A DNA stretch of 64,000 nucleotides from Rhizobium favelukesii (GTDB lineage Bacteria; Pseudomonadota; Alphaproteobacteria; Rhizobiales; Rhizobiaceae): positions 1,615,001 through 1,679,000 of the forward strand of contig NZ_HG916852.1 of NCBI RefSeq assembly GCF_000577275.2, given 5' to 3'. A model generated the notes under the pieces. That model made no database searches and was not told the DNA's origin. It saw only the letters and a list, made by a program, of their open reading frames with translations. Below, piece by piece: positions 32,274-39,979 of this stretch; the stretch's first letter is position 1, and the number at the start of each line of letters is the position of its first letter. The position numbers and the translations under genes were made by a program.

Positions 32274-33563
32274 CTAGTGATCGCGCTTGCCGCCAAAAGT
32301 ATATCCGGTCTGGACGGTTCCTTTGCCGAACCTGTCGCGCAGCTTGTCCATCGCCGCTTCGGCCGCCGCCCTGCGGCCCGATTGCACATCGATGAGGTCG
32401 GGCGGATCTGCCCGTGCGGGATCGCAAAGATCGGTCACGCCAATGCCGATCAGACGAAACTTCGTGCCGTCCGTTTCTTTCTCCAAAAGGTCCAGCCCGG
32501 TGCGGAAGATCCGGTCGGCAAGTTGGGTCGGGTCTTCGAGCTTGCGATTGCGCGTGCGCTGCTTGAAGTCCGCCGTCTTCATTTTCAGAACCACCGTCTG
32601 GCCCGCAATGCCGTGCTTCTTCAGCCGCCAGGAGACCTTTTCGGAAAGACTGCGGAGGATCGGAAGGAGTTCGTCATAGCGGGAAATGTCGTCGAAGAAG
32701 GTTGTTTCGGATGAGACGCTCTTTGCGACGTCGTTGAGATGCACTTCGCGGTCGTCGACGCCACGGGAAAGGCGTGCCAGACGCTGCCCCATGCTGCCAT
32801 ATCGGCGCATGAGGTCGCCTTCTTCCATCTCCTGCAACTGGCCGATCGTGCGGATGCCATCGGCCTCCAGTGTTGCTGCAAACGCCTTGCCGACGCCCCA
32901 GATCGTCGTCACCGGTCGCGGTGCGAGGAAGGAAACAGCCTCCTCCCGGCCGATGACCGAGAAGCCGCGAGGCTTCTGCAGGTCGGATGCGACTTTTGCG
33001 AGAAACTTGCAATAGGAGAGGCCGACAGAGATGGATATGCCGATCTCCTTCTCGATGCGCTGGGCAAATTTGGCAAGCGTGCGTGCCGGCGGATCGTGAT
33101 GCAGCCGCTCGGTGCCGCCGAGTTCCAGGAACGCCTCGTCGATCGAAAGCGGCTGAACGAGCGGCGTCAGTTCCTGCATCAAGGTGCGGACCTCGCGTCC
33201 GACCTCGACGTATTTTTCCATGTCGGGCCGAATGACCACTGCCTGAGGACAGGCCTCCAGGGCCTTGAACATCGGCATCGCAGAACGAACGCCGTGAATG
33301 CGCGCAATGTAGCAGGCGGTCGACACCACCCCCCGCTTGCCGCCACCGATGATGACAGGCTTGTCGGCGAGCTCGGGATTGTCACGTTTCTCTATCGTCG
33401 CATAGAAGGCGTCGCAATCGATGTGCGCCAGCGTCAGCTCGTACAGCTCCTTGTGCCGCACAACACGGGGACTTCCGCACGCCGCGCAGCGGCGCGTTTC
33501 GGCCTTCTGCTCGGCAAGGCAGTCGCGACAAAAGCCGGGTGTCTTGGCGTACGCAAGTGTCAT
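32274..33563 (-). CDS. dinB: DNA polymerase IV (Y family) with N-terminal zinc-ribbon-like segment
   Basis: 429 aa translesion polymerase. The N-terminal extension holds C-x2-C-x10-C-x2-C ([20 protein letters not shown], residues about 11-30), probably a metal-binding knuckle absent from E. coli DinB. The Y-family core follows with [17 protein letters not shown] and SIDEAFLEL carrying the catalytic acidic residues, then a thumb HhH ([16 protein letters not shown]) and a little-finger domain. ATG 33563 is preferred; ATG 33593 would add ten residues and has GAGG only 3 bases ahead. Confidence 0.9.
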   Translation of the reverse strand: MTLAYAKTPGFCRDCLAEQKAETRRCAACGSPRVVRHKELYELTLAHIDCDAFYATIEKRDNPELADKPVIIGGGKRGVVSTACYIARIHGVRSAMPMFKALEACPQAVVIRPDMEKYVEVGREVRTLMQELTPLVQPLSIDEAFLELGGTERLHHDPPARTLAKFAQRIEKEIGISISVGLSYCKFLAKVASDLQKPRGFSVIGREEAVSFLAPRPVTTIWGVGKAFAATLEADGIRTIGQLQEMEEGDLMRRYGSMGQRLARLSRGVDDREVHLNDVAKSVSSETTFFDDISRYDELLPILRSLSEKVSWRLKKHGIAGQTVVLKMKTADFKQRTRNRKLEDPTQLADRIFRTGLDLLEKETDGTKFRLIGIGVTDLCDPARADPPDLIDVQSGRRAAAEAAMDKLRDRFGKGTVQTGYTFGGKRDH

Positions 33564-33638
33564 GACCAGAACAAAGATTGAACATCGCAACATTAGCCTC
33601 TAAGCTTTTGAGTCTCAAGAGAGGCGAGGAGGTTTGCA

Positions 33639-34226
33639 TTGGATATCGATCTCCGTTTCGAGCCGGTGACGAAAAACCGGTGGGGTGACTTCGAACGGCT
33701 CTTCGGTCCTCGCGGAGCCTTCTATGACTGCTGGTGCGTTGCCCTGCGCTTGCCTCGTGCCGTGCGAGCGAAGATGGGGCCGGGAGAGCGAAAATCGCAC
33801 ATGCAGGGCCGAATAGCTGTCGGCCCGCCGCCAGGCATCCTGGCCTATGCTGATGACGAGCCGGTCGCTTGGGTCCAAGTCGGATCGAGGCACGACGTGC
33901 CGCAATTCAATTCGCCACGCACCGTGTCCCGACCGGTGGAAGAACGCGATGCACACGATCCGTCATTCTGGGCCGTGAGCTGTTTTTTTCTGAAGTCGCA
34001 TTTGCGAGGGCAGGGGCTCAGCCATCGCCTTCTTGCCGGTGCGATCGACCATGCGCGGCGTCACGGTGCTCGCTATCTCGAGGGCTGTCCGATCGACCAC
34101 GTCAAGCAATCGAAGTCGGTGACGCTCTGTACGGGGTCCACCGCGATCTTCGATGCGGCTGGATTTGAAACTGTGGCAAGGAGAAAGGATGGCCGGCCGC
34201 TCATGCGGCTGGATTTGCGGTCTTGA
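33639..34226 (+). CDS. GNAT family N-acetyltransferase
   Basis: 195 aa, TTG start supported by a strong CGAGGAGG six bases before it. The acetyl-CoA loop appears as FLKSHLRGQGLSHRLLAGAI (about 118-137). The N-terminal third (PRGAFYDCWCVALRL) matches a GNAT subgroup of unknown substrate. The last 26 bases overlap the end of the gene on the opposite strand. Confidence 0.75.
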   Translation: MDIDLRFEPVTKNRWGDFERLFGPRGAFYDCWCVALRLPRAVRAKMGPGERKSHMQGRIAVGPPPGILAYADDEPVAWVQVGSRHDVPQFNSPRTVSRPVEERDAHDPSFWAVSCFFLKSHLRGQGLSHRLLAGAIDHARRHGARYLEGCPIDHVKQSKSVTLCTGSTAIFDAAGFETVARRKDGRPLMRLDLRS

Positions 34227-34872
34227 GACTATCCGCCGAGAAATGCGCCCTCAGTAGGTCTGCAGCATGTTCCCAGCCAGCGGCGGCCACGATGCTTCCA
34301 ACCGGCGGTGGTGCGAACGGCTTGAAATCGGCGTTGGCCATCATGGTCAGGAGCAGGCACTCGGGCACATGATCGGCAACGGAAAGGAGATTGCGTTGCA
34401 TATCATCGATGAAGGCGACAGGCAGGCTTCTGCGATCATGCAGCCTGGCGACAACAGGACCTTTCGGCTCCTCCGTGGCGATCAGGTCGAAAGAGAGGTC
34501 GAGCTGATCGAGCAATTTGCGCCGGATGCCGTGGTGCCGAGGCGGCATCGCAGTCAGGAAGACGACGTCGGCGTCATCGGAGAGCGCCCGCAGCGTTTCC
34601 ACCGCCTTTTCCGCCGGCATCTGCCAGAGGTGCTGGTTTGCGAAGAACACCTCTTCGAACGAATCGACTGCGGCCTTGTCCAGTTCGCTGCCGTCGAGGA
34701 GCGAGACAATATTGCCGTAGAGCCGGAACGAGCGGGGCAGCAGGTCGTAACTGTGCGAGCGAAGGAAAGCGGTAAACGGCGAGAGGAATTCGAGAACCAC
34801 TTCGTCGATGTCGCAGACGATCAAGGGCCGGTCGCCGAGGCGGATCTGGCTGGTGTTGGTTGCCATATCCAT
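34201..34872 (-). CDS. HAD-like hydrolase
   Basis: 223 aa. DRPLIVCDIDEVVLEFL near residue 15-30 is the HAD DxD motif. VVFLTAMPPRHHGIRRKLLDQ supplies motif II (Thr), with motif IV around PVAFIDDMQRN. The substrate is unknown. ATG 34872 lies 2 bases after the DUF3572 stop, so the two are co-transcribed. A longer frame reaching 35112 overlaps DUF3572 and is rejected. Confidence 0.75.
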   Translation of the reverse strand: MDMATNTSQIRLGDRPLIVCDIDEVVLEFLSPFTAFLRSHSYDLLPRSFRLYGNIVSLLDGSELDKAAVDSFEEVFFANQHLWQMPAEKAVETLRALSDDADVVFLTAMPPRHHGIRRKLLDQLDLSFDLIATEEPKGPVVARLHDRRSLPVAFIDDMQRNLLSVADHVPECLLLTMMANADFKPFAPPPVGSIVAAAGWEHAADLLRAHFSADSLKTANPAA

Positions 34873-34874
34873 GC

Positions 34875-35183
34875 TCAATATTCTCCCGAGCCCAATCCGG
34901 GTGGCGAAAAGTGCAGCCATGCCGCGTTCAATACGTCGGGTGCGGTGTTGGTCGCCTGGCAAAAGGCCATGGCCGTCGGCTCGTGCTGCATGATGAAATC
35001 CATCATGCCGGAGAGAAATCCGGGCTCCTTGAGTGCACCGCGCACTTGCGCCGGTTCGACGCCGGTCAATGCAAGGAAACGGCCGAACAAATCCGGTTCG
35101 TTGGCAAGCCATGCGAGAACGGCGATCGCGGTCTGCTGCGGATCGGCCGCGAGTTGTTTCGAAGTCTTGAAGTTGCTTTGCAT
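34875..35183 (-). CDS. DUF3572 family protein
   Basis: 102 aa, helical, no membrane segment. AIAVLAWLANEPDLFGRFLALTGVEP and PGFLSGMMDFIMQHE fit DUF3572, a family I know mainly from alphaproteobacteria, function unknown. It is divergent from divK with a 133-base gap and is followed immediately by the HAD-like gene. Confidence 0.85.
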   Translation of the reverse strand: MQSNFKTSKQLAADPQQTAIAVLAWLANEPDLFGRFLALTGVEPAQVRGALKEPGFLSGMMDFIMQHEPTAMAFCQATNTAPDVLNAAWLHFSPPGLGSGEY

Positions 35184-35316
35184 TTCTCGGGGTAAATTAC
35201 CTATTCTTCAACCAAATACCGCTAGCCTGCAGCCATCGGTTCTATGGAACCATGCCGTCGCATAAGCCTTCTTCATGCGGGGAAGCGGTTACCAGAACGG
35301 ACGTAGGACGCGTGTC

Positions 35317-35688
35317 ATGCCCAAACAGGTGATGATTGTAGAAGATAACGAGCTCAACATGAAGCTCTTTCGCGACCTTATCGAGGCGTCTGGCTACACG
35401 ACGATCCAGACCCGAAACGGCATGGAAGCCCTTGATCTCGCTCGTAAATACCGGCCTGATCTGATTCTGATGGACATTCAGCTCCCTGAGGTTTCTGGTC
35501 TCGAGGTCACCAAATGGCTGAAGGAAGACGATGACCTGCACGTCATTCCTGTTATCGCCGTCACAGCATTCGCCATGAAGGGAGACGAGGAGCGCATCCG
35601 CCAGGGCGGCTGCGAGGCCTATGTCTCCAAACCCATCTCCGTTCCCAAATTCATCGAGACGATCAAGACCTATCTGGGCGATGCCTGA
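35317..35688 (+). CDS. divK: single-domain response regulator DivK
   Basis: 123 aa, a stand-alone receiver domain. Acidic pocket ED at residues 9-10, phosphoacceptor D53 (LILMDIQLP), Lys near 105 (VSKPISV). In Caulobacter and rhizobia DivK, phosphorylated by PleC/DivJ-type kinases, controls CtrA through DivL-CckA and so the cell cycle. ATG 35317 gives the exact family length. Nineteen bases separate it from pleD, the classic divK-pleD pair. Confidence 0.95.
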   Translation: MPKQVMIVEDNELNMKLFRDLIEASGYTTIQTRNGMEALDLARKYRPDLILMDIQLPEVSGLEVTKWLKEDDDLHVIPVIAVTAFAMKGDEERIRQGGCEAYVSKPISVPKFIETIKTYLGDA

Positions 35689-35706
35689 CGCATCGGAAAG
35701 AAGCCT

Positions 35707-37077
35707 ATGACTGCGCGCATTCTGGTGGTTGATGATATTCCGGCCAACGTCAAGTTGCTCGAAGCGCGGCTAGTCGCCGAGTATTTCGATGTATTGACCG
35801 CCGGCGACGGCTATCAGGCCCTGGCAATATGCGAGCGGAACCAGGTCGATCTTGTCCTCCTAGATATCATGATGCCGGGGATGGACGGCTTCGAAGTGTG
35901 CGAACGCCTGAAGGCCAATCCAAAGACCTCGCACATACCCGTCGTCATGGTGACGGCTTTGGATCAGCCGACTGACCGCGTGCGTGGCCTGAAGGCAGGC
36001 GCCGATGACTTTCTCACCAAGCCGGTCAATGACCTTCAACTGATTTCGCGGGTCAAGAGCCTCTTGCGGCTGAAGACGCTCAGCGATGAACTGCGCATTC
36101 GCGCTGAAACCGCCCAGACGATGGGGATCGACGAACTGCTGCGGTCGGGTGAGGGGCGGGGCGACGAATCGGGCCAGGTACTGCTGGTCGATGGGCGTGC
36201 CAACTCCCAGGAACGTATCATCAAGGCACTGAAGCCTGTCGCCGATGTCTCCGCAATCTCGGATCCGCAGGCAGCTCTCTTCGAGGCCTCGGAAAATCCG
36301 TTTGAACTGGTCATCGTCAACGCCAACTTCGAGGATTACGATCCGCTGCGTTTGTGTTCGCAGCTCCGCTCGTTGGAGCGCACGCGTTTTCTGCCGATAC
36401 TGATCATCACCGAGCAGGGCGACGACGACATGGCGATCCGGGCGTTGGAACTCGGCGTCAACGACTATATCGTTCGCCCGGTCGACCCCAACGAACTGGT
36501 GGCACGCAGCCTGACGCAGATGCGTCGCAAGCGCTACAATGATCGTTTGCGCGCGAGCCTGAAGCAGACGATCGAGCTTGCGGTCACGGATCCGTTGACC
36601 GGGCTCAGCAATCGCCGCTACCTGGATAATCACCTGAGCACGCTGTTCAATCGCTCGATGGCGCGGGGTCGTCCGCTATCGGTGCTGATCACCGATATCG
36701 ATCGCTTCAAACAGGTCAACGACACCTATGGGCATGATGCGGGGGACGATGTGCTGCGGGAGTTTGCGAGCCGCATCCGTTCCACTGTCCGTGGTGCCGA
36801 TCTTGCTTGCCGCTACGGCGGCGAGGAATTCGTGGTAATCATGCCGGATACGTCGCCAGAAGTCGCTGCAGCCGTCGCGGAGAGGTTGCGCTCCGCGGTC
36901 GAGACGGTACCGTTCTTGCTGAAGTCATCGGGGCAGGAGTTGAGCGTCACGGCTTCATTCGGAATTTCGTCACGGATCTCCTCCATCATCACTCCAGGAC
37001 AGTTGATGAAGCAGGCCGATCTGGCGCTCTACGAGGCAAAAACGGGCGGCCGAAATCGCGTCGTCGCCGCGGCTTGA
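35707..37077 (+). CDS. pleD: response regulator / diguanylate cyclase PleD
   Basis: 456 aa: REC1 (1-120, phosphoacceptor D53 in LVLLDIMMP), REC2-like adaptor (about 150-275) and a GGDEF domain (about 290-455). The active signature GGEEF is at 371-375, and the inhibitory RxxD site (R362-D365) is intact, so it should make c-di-GMP with product inhibition. Phosphorylation drives dimerisation and polar placement in Caulobacter. It is co-transcribed with divK. Confidence 0.96.
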   Translation: MTARILVVDDIPANVKLLEARLVAEYFDVLTAGDGYQALAICERNQVDLVLLDIMMPGMDGFEVCERLKANPKTSHIPVVMVTALDQPTDRVRGLKAGADDFLTKPVNDLQLISRVKSLLRLKTLSDELRIRAETAQTMGIDELLRSGEGRGDESGQVLLVDGRANSQERIIKALKPVADVSAISDPQAALFEASENPFELVIVNANFEDYDPLRLCSQLRSLERTRFLPILIITEQGDDDMAIRALELGVNDYIVRPVDPNELVARSLTQMRRKRYNDRLRASLKQTIELAVTDPLTGLSNRRYLDNHLSTLFNRSMARGRPLSVLITDIDRFKQVNDTYGHDAGDDVLREFASRIRSTVRGADLACRYGGEEFVVIMPDTSPEVAAAVAERLRSAVETVPFLLKSSGQELSVTASFGISSRISSIITPGQLMKQADLALYEAKTGGRNRVVAAA

Positions 37078-37499
37078 GTAACACGTCTATGAAGCATTTT
37101 GGGTCATCCACAGCTACCTGATTCATGCCTGCCGACGCGCAGCAGCCAAGTAATTTGAATACAAAGCCGGCCATCTGACCCGAGCATTTGTTGGCTCTCG
37201 AAATCGCGCCAAGCAGATGCGGCATGGGCTCAGCGAAAAATGTGAGGATCAATCAGATTTAGCCGGCATTTCGCAAGTAGCTGCGATAACCGAGCTTCGA
37301 GGCGCAATGGCGCAAGCTAATACTATTGGTCTATAGTTTCGCGCTTCTTTGTCAATTTGGCGCTATTCTTGCCGCCGGAGGCGACTCGAAGTTCTAAAAA
37401 TCGTCCCAAAGCCGTACTTTTAACCATGCAATCAACCTCGGAAATCTAACCATTAAGAATTTGTTGATTTTCTTTCATTTTCGAGCAAATTATCGGCCA
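37078..37499. other. intergenic region between pleD and the RNA candidate
   Basis: 422 bases without a credible gene. GC falls towards the right half, with AT-rich runs at 37390-37500, where a promoter for the RNA at 37500 would lie (TTGATT at 37464 followed by an A/T-rich segment near 37487). No repeat or tRNA-like fold seen. Confidence 0.5.
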
Positions 37500-37692
37500 T
37501 AAGAGATAAGTACTCCCTGTGAGGAGTCCGGGATACCCCATGATGCTCAGGTCCGCCGCATCTCCTGGGTCGTGGGGTCGGTCGGCTGGTTCGCAACATT
37601 AAGCGGTTCCTCGTGCCGCGTTGCTTGCCGGTCGACCCCCTTTCGAGTAAACGCCGTCCTTTCCGCATTTTCAGGAGGGGCGGCGTTTCTGT
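37500..37692 (+). ncRNA. structured small RNA candidate, EcpR1-like by position
   Basis: Non-coding but strongly structured. GGGGTCGGTCGGC (37574-37586) pairs along all 13 bases (two G-U) with GCCGGTCGACCCC (37627-37639). Inside, GCAAC/GTTGC (37593-37597, 37620-37624) and GCGG/CCGC (37603-37606, 37616-37619) extend the same hairpin. Upstream are small hairpins (CTCC-CTGTGA-GGAG). The end looks like a terminator: AAACGCCG (37649-37656) with CGGCGTTT (37681-37688) and a T-rich tail. The place between pleD and rpmG is where I recall the S. meliloti cell-cycle sRNA EcpR1. The ends given are estimates. Confidence 0.6.
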
Positions 37693-37725
37693 TTCTGTGC
37701 CTCGAACCAGACAGCAAAGCCGGCA

Positions 37726-37760
37726 AACAAAAAGGCGCGCAGCCGGTGGGCGCGCGCCTT
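37726..37760 (-). terminator. rpmG terminator
   Basis: Read on the minus strand: AAGGCGCGC, an 11-base loop, GCGCGCCTT, then TTTTGTTTG. A 9-bp stem with a T-run 25 bases after the rpmG stop. The arms lie at 37752-37760 and 37732-37740. Confidence 0.8.
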
Positions 37761-37784
37761 CTTGAAAAACGTCAGATCCAGCGA

Positions 37785-37952
37785 TTACTTGATCTTGGTT
37801 TCCTTGAACTCGACGTGCTTCTTTGCAATCGGGTCGTACTTGGTCTTCGTCATCTTGTCCGTCATCGTACGGCTGTTCTTCGTCGTGACGTAGAAGAAAC
37901 CGGTGTCGGCCGTCGACAGCAGCTTGATCTTGATTGTGGTAGCCTTGGCCAT
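37785..37952 (-). CDS. rpmG: 50S ribosomal protein L33
   Basis: 55 aa, the usual length: begins [20 protein letters not shown], then the YVTTKNSRT segment, and ends [11 protein letters not shown]. The zinc-binding cysteines found in some L33 paralogues are absent (C-minus form). AGGACG precedes the ATG by five bases. A terminator follows. Confidence 0.95.
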   Translation of the reverse strand: MAKATTIKIKLLSTADTGFFYVTTKNSRTMTDKMTKTKYDPIAKKHVEFKETKIK

Positions 37953-37979
37953 GGTCGTCCTGCCTTTAATAAAATGAAA

Positions 37980-38008
37980 GCCGTGGCAGGCCGGATAGGC
38001 TCCACGGC
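37980..38008 (-). promoter_or_regulatory. hairpin in the rpmG leader
   Basis: GCCGTGG...CCACGGC (7-bp arms) followed on the minus strand by TTTCATTTTATT. It lies between the promoter candidate at 38022-38049 and the rpmG start, so it would be in the rpmG leader. It could also end transcription of the upstream MFS gene. Both roles are possible. Confidence 0.5.
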
Positions 38009-38021
38009 AAATTCTGGCGCG

Positions 38022-38049
38022 AAACTACGAATCCCGCCCGAAAAGTCAA
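38022..38049 (-). promoter_or_regulatory. probable rpmG promoter
   Basis: On the minus strand TTGACT (38049-38044), 16-base spacer, TAGTTT (38027-38022), with the rhizobial CTTGAC form. The -35 overlaps the stop codon of the MFS gene. It would give a leader of about 65 bases. Confidence 0.6.
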
Positions 38050-39233
38050 GCCCGCTTTCGGAGGAAAAGCAGCCTGACGGCGGAAAGCAGGGCATAAAGG
38101 CCGAAGAATCCGGCGATCGCCCAGGCGAAACCGTCATTGCCGGCAACGTCGATGGCTGCGCCGATCACCTGCGGTCCGGCCACGGTGCCCACCGCATAAC
38201 AAAACACAAAGGCCGCGTTGGCGGCCGCGAGGTCGGAGCCGGTCAAGCGCGAACCCAGGTGACTGAGGCCCACCGTATAGAGCCCCGCGACACACCCTCC
38301 CCAGAAAAGGAGTACCGTCGCCATCAGAATCCAGCTGTGCACGAGGACCGGCAGCATCAGGGAGCCGATGAGGCCCATGAATGCCATGGCGGCCAGCAGC
38401 GACCGCTTGTCCTTCATGCGGTCCGATAACAGGCCGACGGGAATCTGGAAGATCACATTGCCGATTCCCATGACGGTCAGCAGCAGGGCTGCCTGCGATT
38501 CGGTAAAGGAGGCGCGCACTGCATAGATTGGGAACAGCGCTAGGCCACCGGCTTCAACGGCCCCGAAGATAAAGACGGCAGCCGTCGCGGTCGGGACCAG
38601 GAAGACGTAGCGCATGAAATGCAGCTCCGGCTTCTCTTCGAGAACCGGGCTTTCGTACCGTGCGATATAGATCGGGATGGCCGCCAACAGAACGGCGCCT
38701 GCGCCGACAGCAAACGGCAGGATGCCATCGCTGCCGAGAATCGAAAAGAGGAGCGGCCCGCCTGCAAACCCGAACGAGAGGACAGTGGCATAGATACCGA
38801 GCACGAAGCCGCGCTTGGAAGGCGGCGAGGCGGCGTTGATCCAGAACTCCGATAGGATGAACAGCGTCGTTGTCGCGCCGTGAAAGGCGAAACGCAGCGG
38901 AAACCACATCCAGAAGTCCTGGGCGTAGTAGAAGCCGAGCGCGCTGATCGCTGAAATCACGACGGCCCAGATCATGGTCGGGGCGACGCCGTACTTGTGC
39001 GCCAATTTCGTGGTGATCGGGGCAGCCGCCATCGCGGCAACCCCGGCCATAGCCGTGTTCAATCCGATAAGCGTCGAGGGAATGCCGCGTTTTTCGAGAA
39101 TGATGCTGAGAAGCGGAAGCCCGAGGCCGATTGCTATGCCGACAGCGGAGATGGACGAGACGGCTGCCACCAACGAAGGCCAATGAATTTCTTCGACATC
39201 GCCTGGTGTTGTGCCGTTTCGCGGCTGAGACAT
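38046..39233 (-). CDS. MFS transporter
   Basis: 395 aa, 12 predicted membrane helices in two halves. GLNTAMAGVAAMAAAPITTKLAHKYG (helices 2-3) and the central-loop-like LLSDRMKDKRSL motif are typical of the YcaD-like drug/sugar efflux branch. The substrate is unknown. ATG 39233 is chosen because AAGGA lies seven bases ahead; the frame continues to 39272 without such a site. Confidence 0.85.
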   Translation of the reverse strand: MSQPRNGTTPGDVEEIHWPSLVAAVSSISAVGIAIGLGLPLLSIILEKRGIPSTLIGLNTAMAGVAAMAAAPITTKLAHKYGVAPTMIWAVVISAISALGFYYAQDFWMWFPLRFAFHGATTTLFILSEFWINAASPPSKRGFVLGIYATVLSFGFAGGPLLFSILGSDGILPFAVGAGAVLLAAIPIYIARYESPVLEEKPELHFMRYVFLVPTATAAVFIFGAVEAGGLALFPIYAVRASFTESQAALLLTVMGIGNVIFQIPVGLLSDRMKDKRSLLAAMAFMGLIGSLMLPVLVHSWILMATVLLFWGGCVAGLYTVGLSHLGSRLTGSDLAAANAAFVFCYAVGTVAGPQVIGAAIDVAGNDGFAWAIAGFFGLYALLSAVRLLFLRKRA

Positions 39234-39491
39234 ATACGCATCCTTAGAGACTTGCTGCACAGGTTCGCTCACCGCGCAGCACCATAGAAAGGCACAGTTG
39301 TGCCAAATCCAAATGACGGCTGTGCTTTACAAGATGAAACGCGCTGGCGGCAATAACCTGGATGAACTTGAATTGGTATAGTCAAAGAAGCTTACCGAAT
39401 ACACATGAGATTTCGCCCCGCGGAACCGCAGCGCCGTTGGGGCGTGCCACTACACGTCAATTGTGTCGTGAAGGTGAAGGGGCAGCTACGC

Positions 39492-39947
39492 CTAGCGTTT
39501 GCGGCCCGGTATCTCGTAGGCGTCATGATCGTCGGTTTGGCCACCGAAGCCGTGCATCTTCAACGCCCATTGCAGGCCGATGACGCCGCCTTTGATCGGC
39601 TGGATGATCAGCAGCGTGGCGATCAGGGTGATGGGCGTCCAGATCGCGAAGGTGAGCCAGAGGGGCATTGGCCAAACGAGGTCAGTTGCCATGTAGCCGC
39701 CGATGATGAGGTGGCCGATGACCACGATCGCGAGGTAGGGCGGCAGGTCGTCCGAGCGATGGTGGTGCATGGCTTCGCCGCAGGCAGCACAATTGTCGAC
39801 CGGCTTCAGGAAGCTTTTGAAGAGTTTGCCGCTGCCGCATGCGGGGCAGGTGTTCAGCATGCCGCGCTTGATAGAGCGGCCGAGCGGACGCTCCACCTCG
39901 TCGCTGCCCCCGTAACGGATTGCCTGGTCGCTCGAGGTGGTCGTCAT
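39492..39947 (-). CDS. DUF983 family membrane protein
   Basis: 151 aa. A zinc-ribbon-like CPACGSG...CAACGEAMHHHRSDD (residues about 34-67) is followed by two membrane helices (about 71-90 and 97-118). DUF983 proteins are small membrane proteins of unknown role, usually next to rnr in rhizobia, as here. It starts 32 bases after the rnr stop in the same direction. Confidence 0.88.
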   Translation of the reverse strand: MTTTSSDQAIRYGGSDEVERPLGRSIKRGMLNTCPACGSGKLFKSFLKPVDNCAACGEAMHHHRSDDLPPYLAIVVIGHLIIGGYMATDLVWPMPLWLTFAIWTPITLIATLLIIQPIKGGVIGLQWALKMHGFGGQTDDHDAYEIPGRKR

Positions 39948-39979
39948 GGTTCATTTCCTTTCGCGGCGTCCCTACACGC

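Noticed and set aside
34875..35112. N-terminal extension of the HAD-like protein to 35112
   Set aside because: It would overlap the whole DUF3572 gene. The added residues are Arg/His-rich and unlike the domain, and ATG 34872 directly after the DUF3572 stop is sufficient.
37572..37643. SRP (4.5S) or 6S RNA identity for the RNA candidate
   Set aside because: The SRP GGAAG...AGCA loop motif is absent, and the long hairpin lacks the central bubble layout of 6S RNA. The position between pleD and rpmG suits EcpR1 better.
39273..39491. plus-strand frames in the MFS-DUF983 gap
   Set aside because: Frames of 70-270 codons there run antisense to DUF983 and rnr and have no ribosome site. The gap is best seen as the MFS promoter region.
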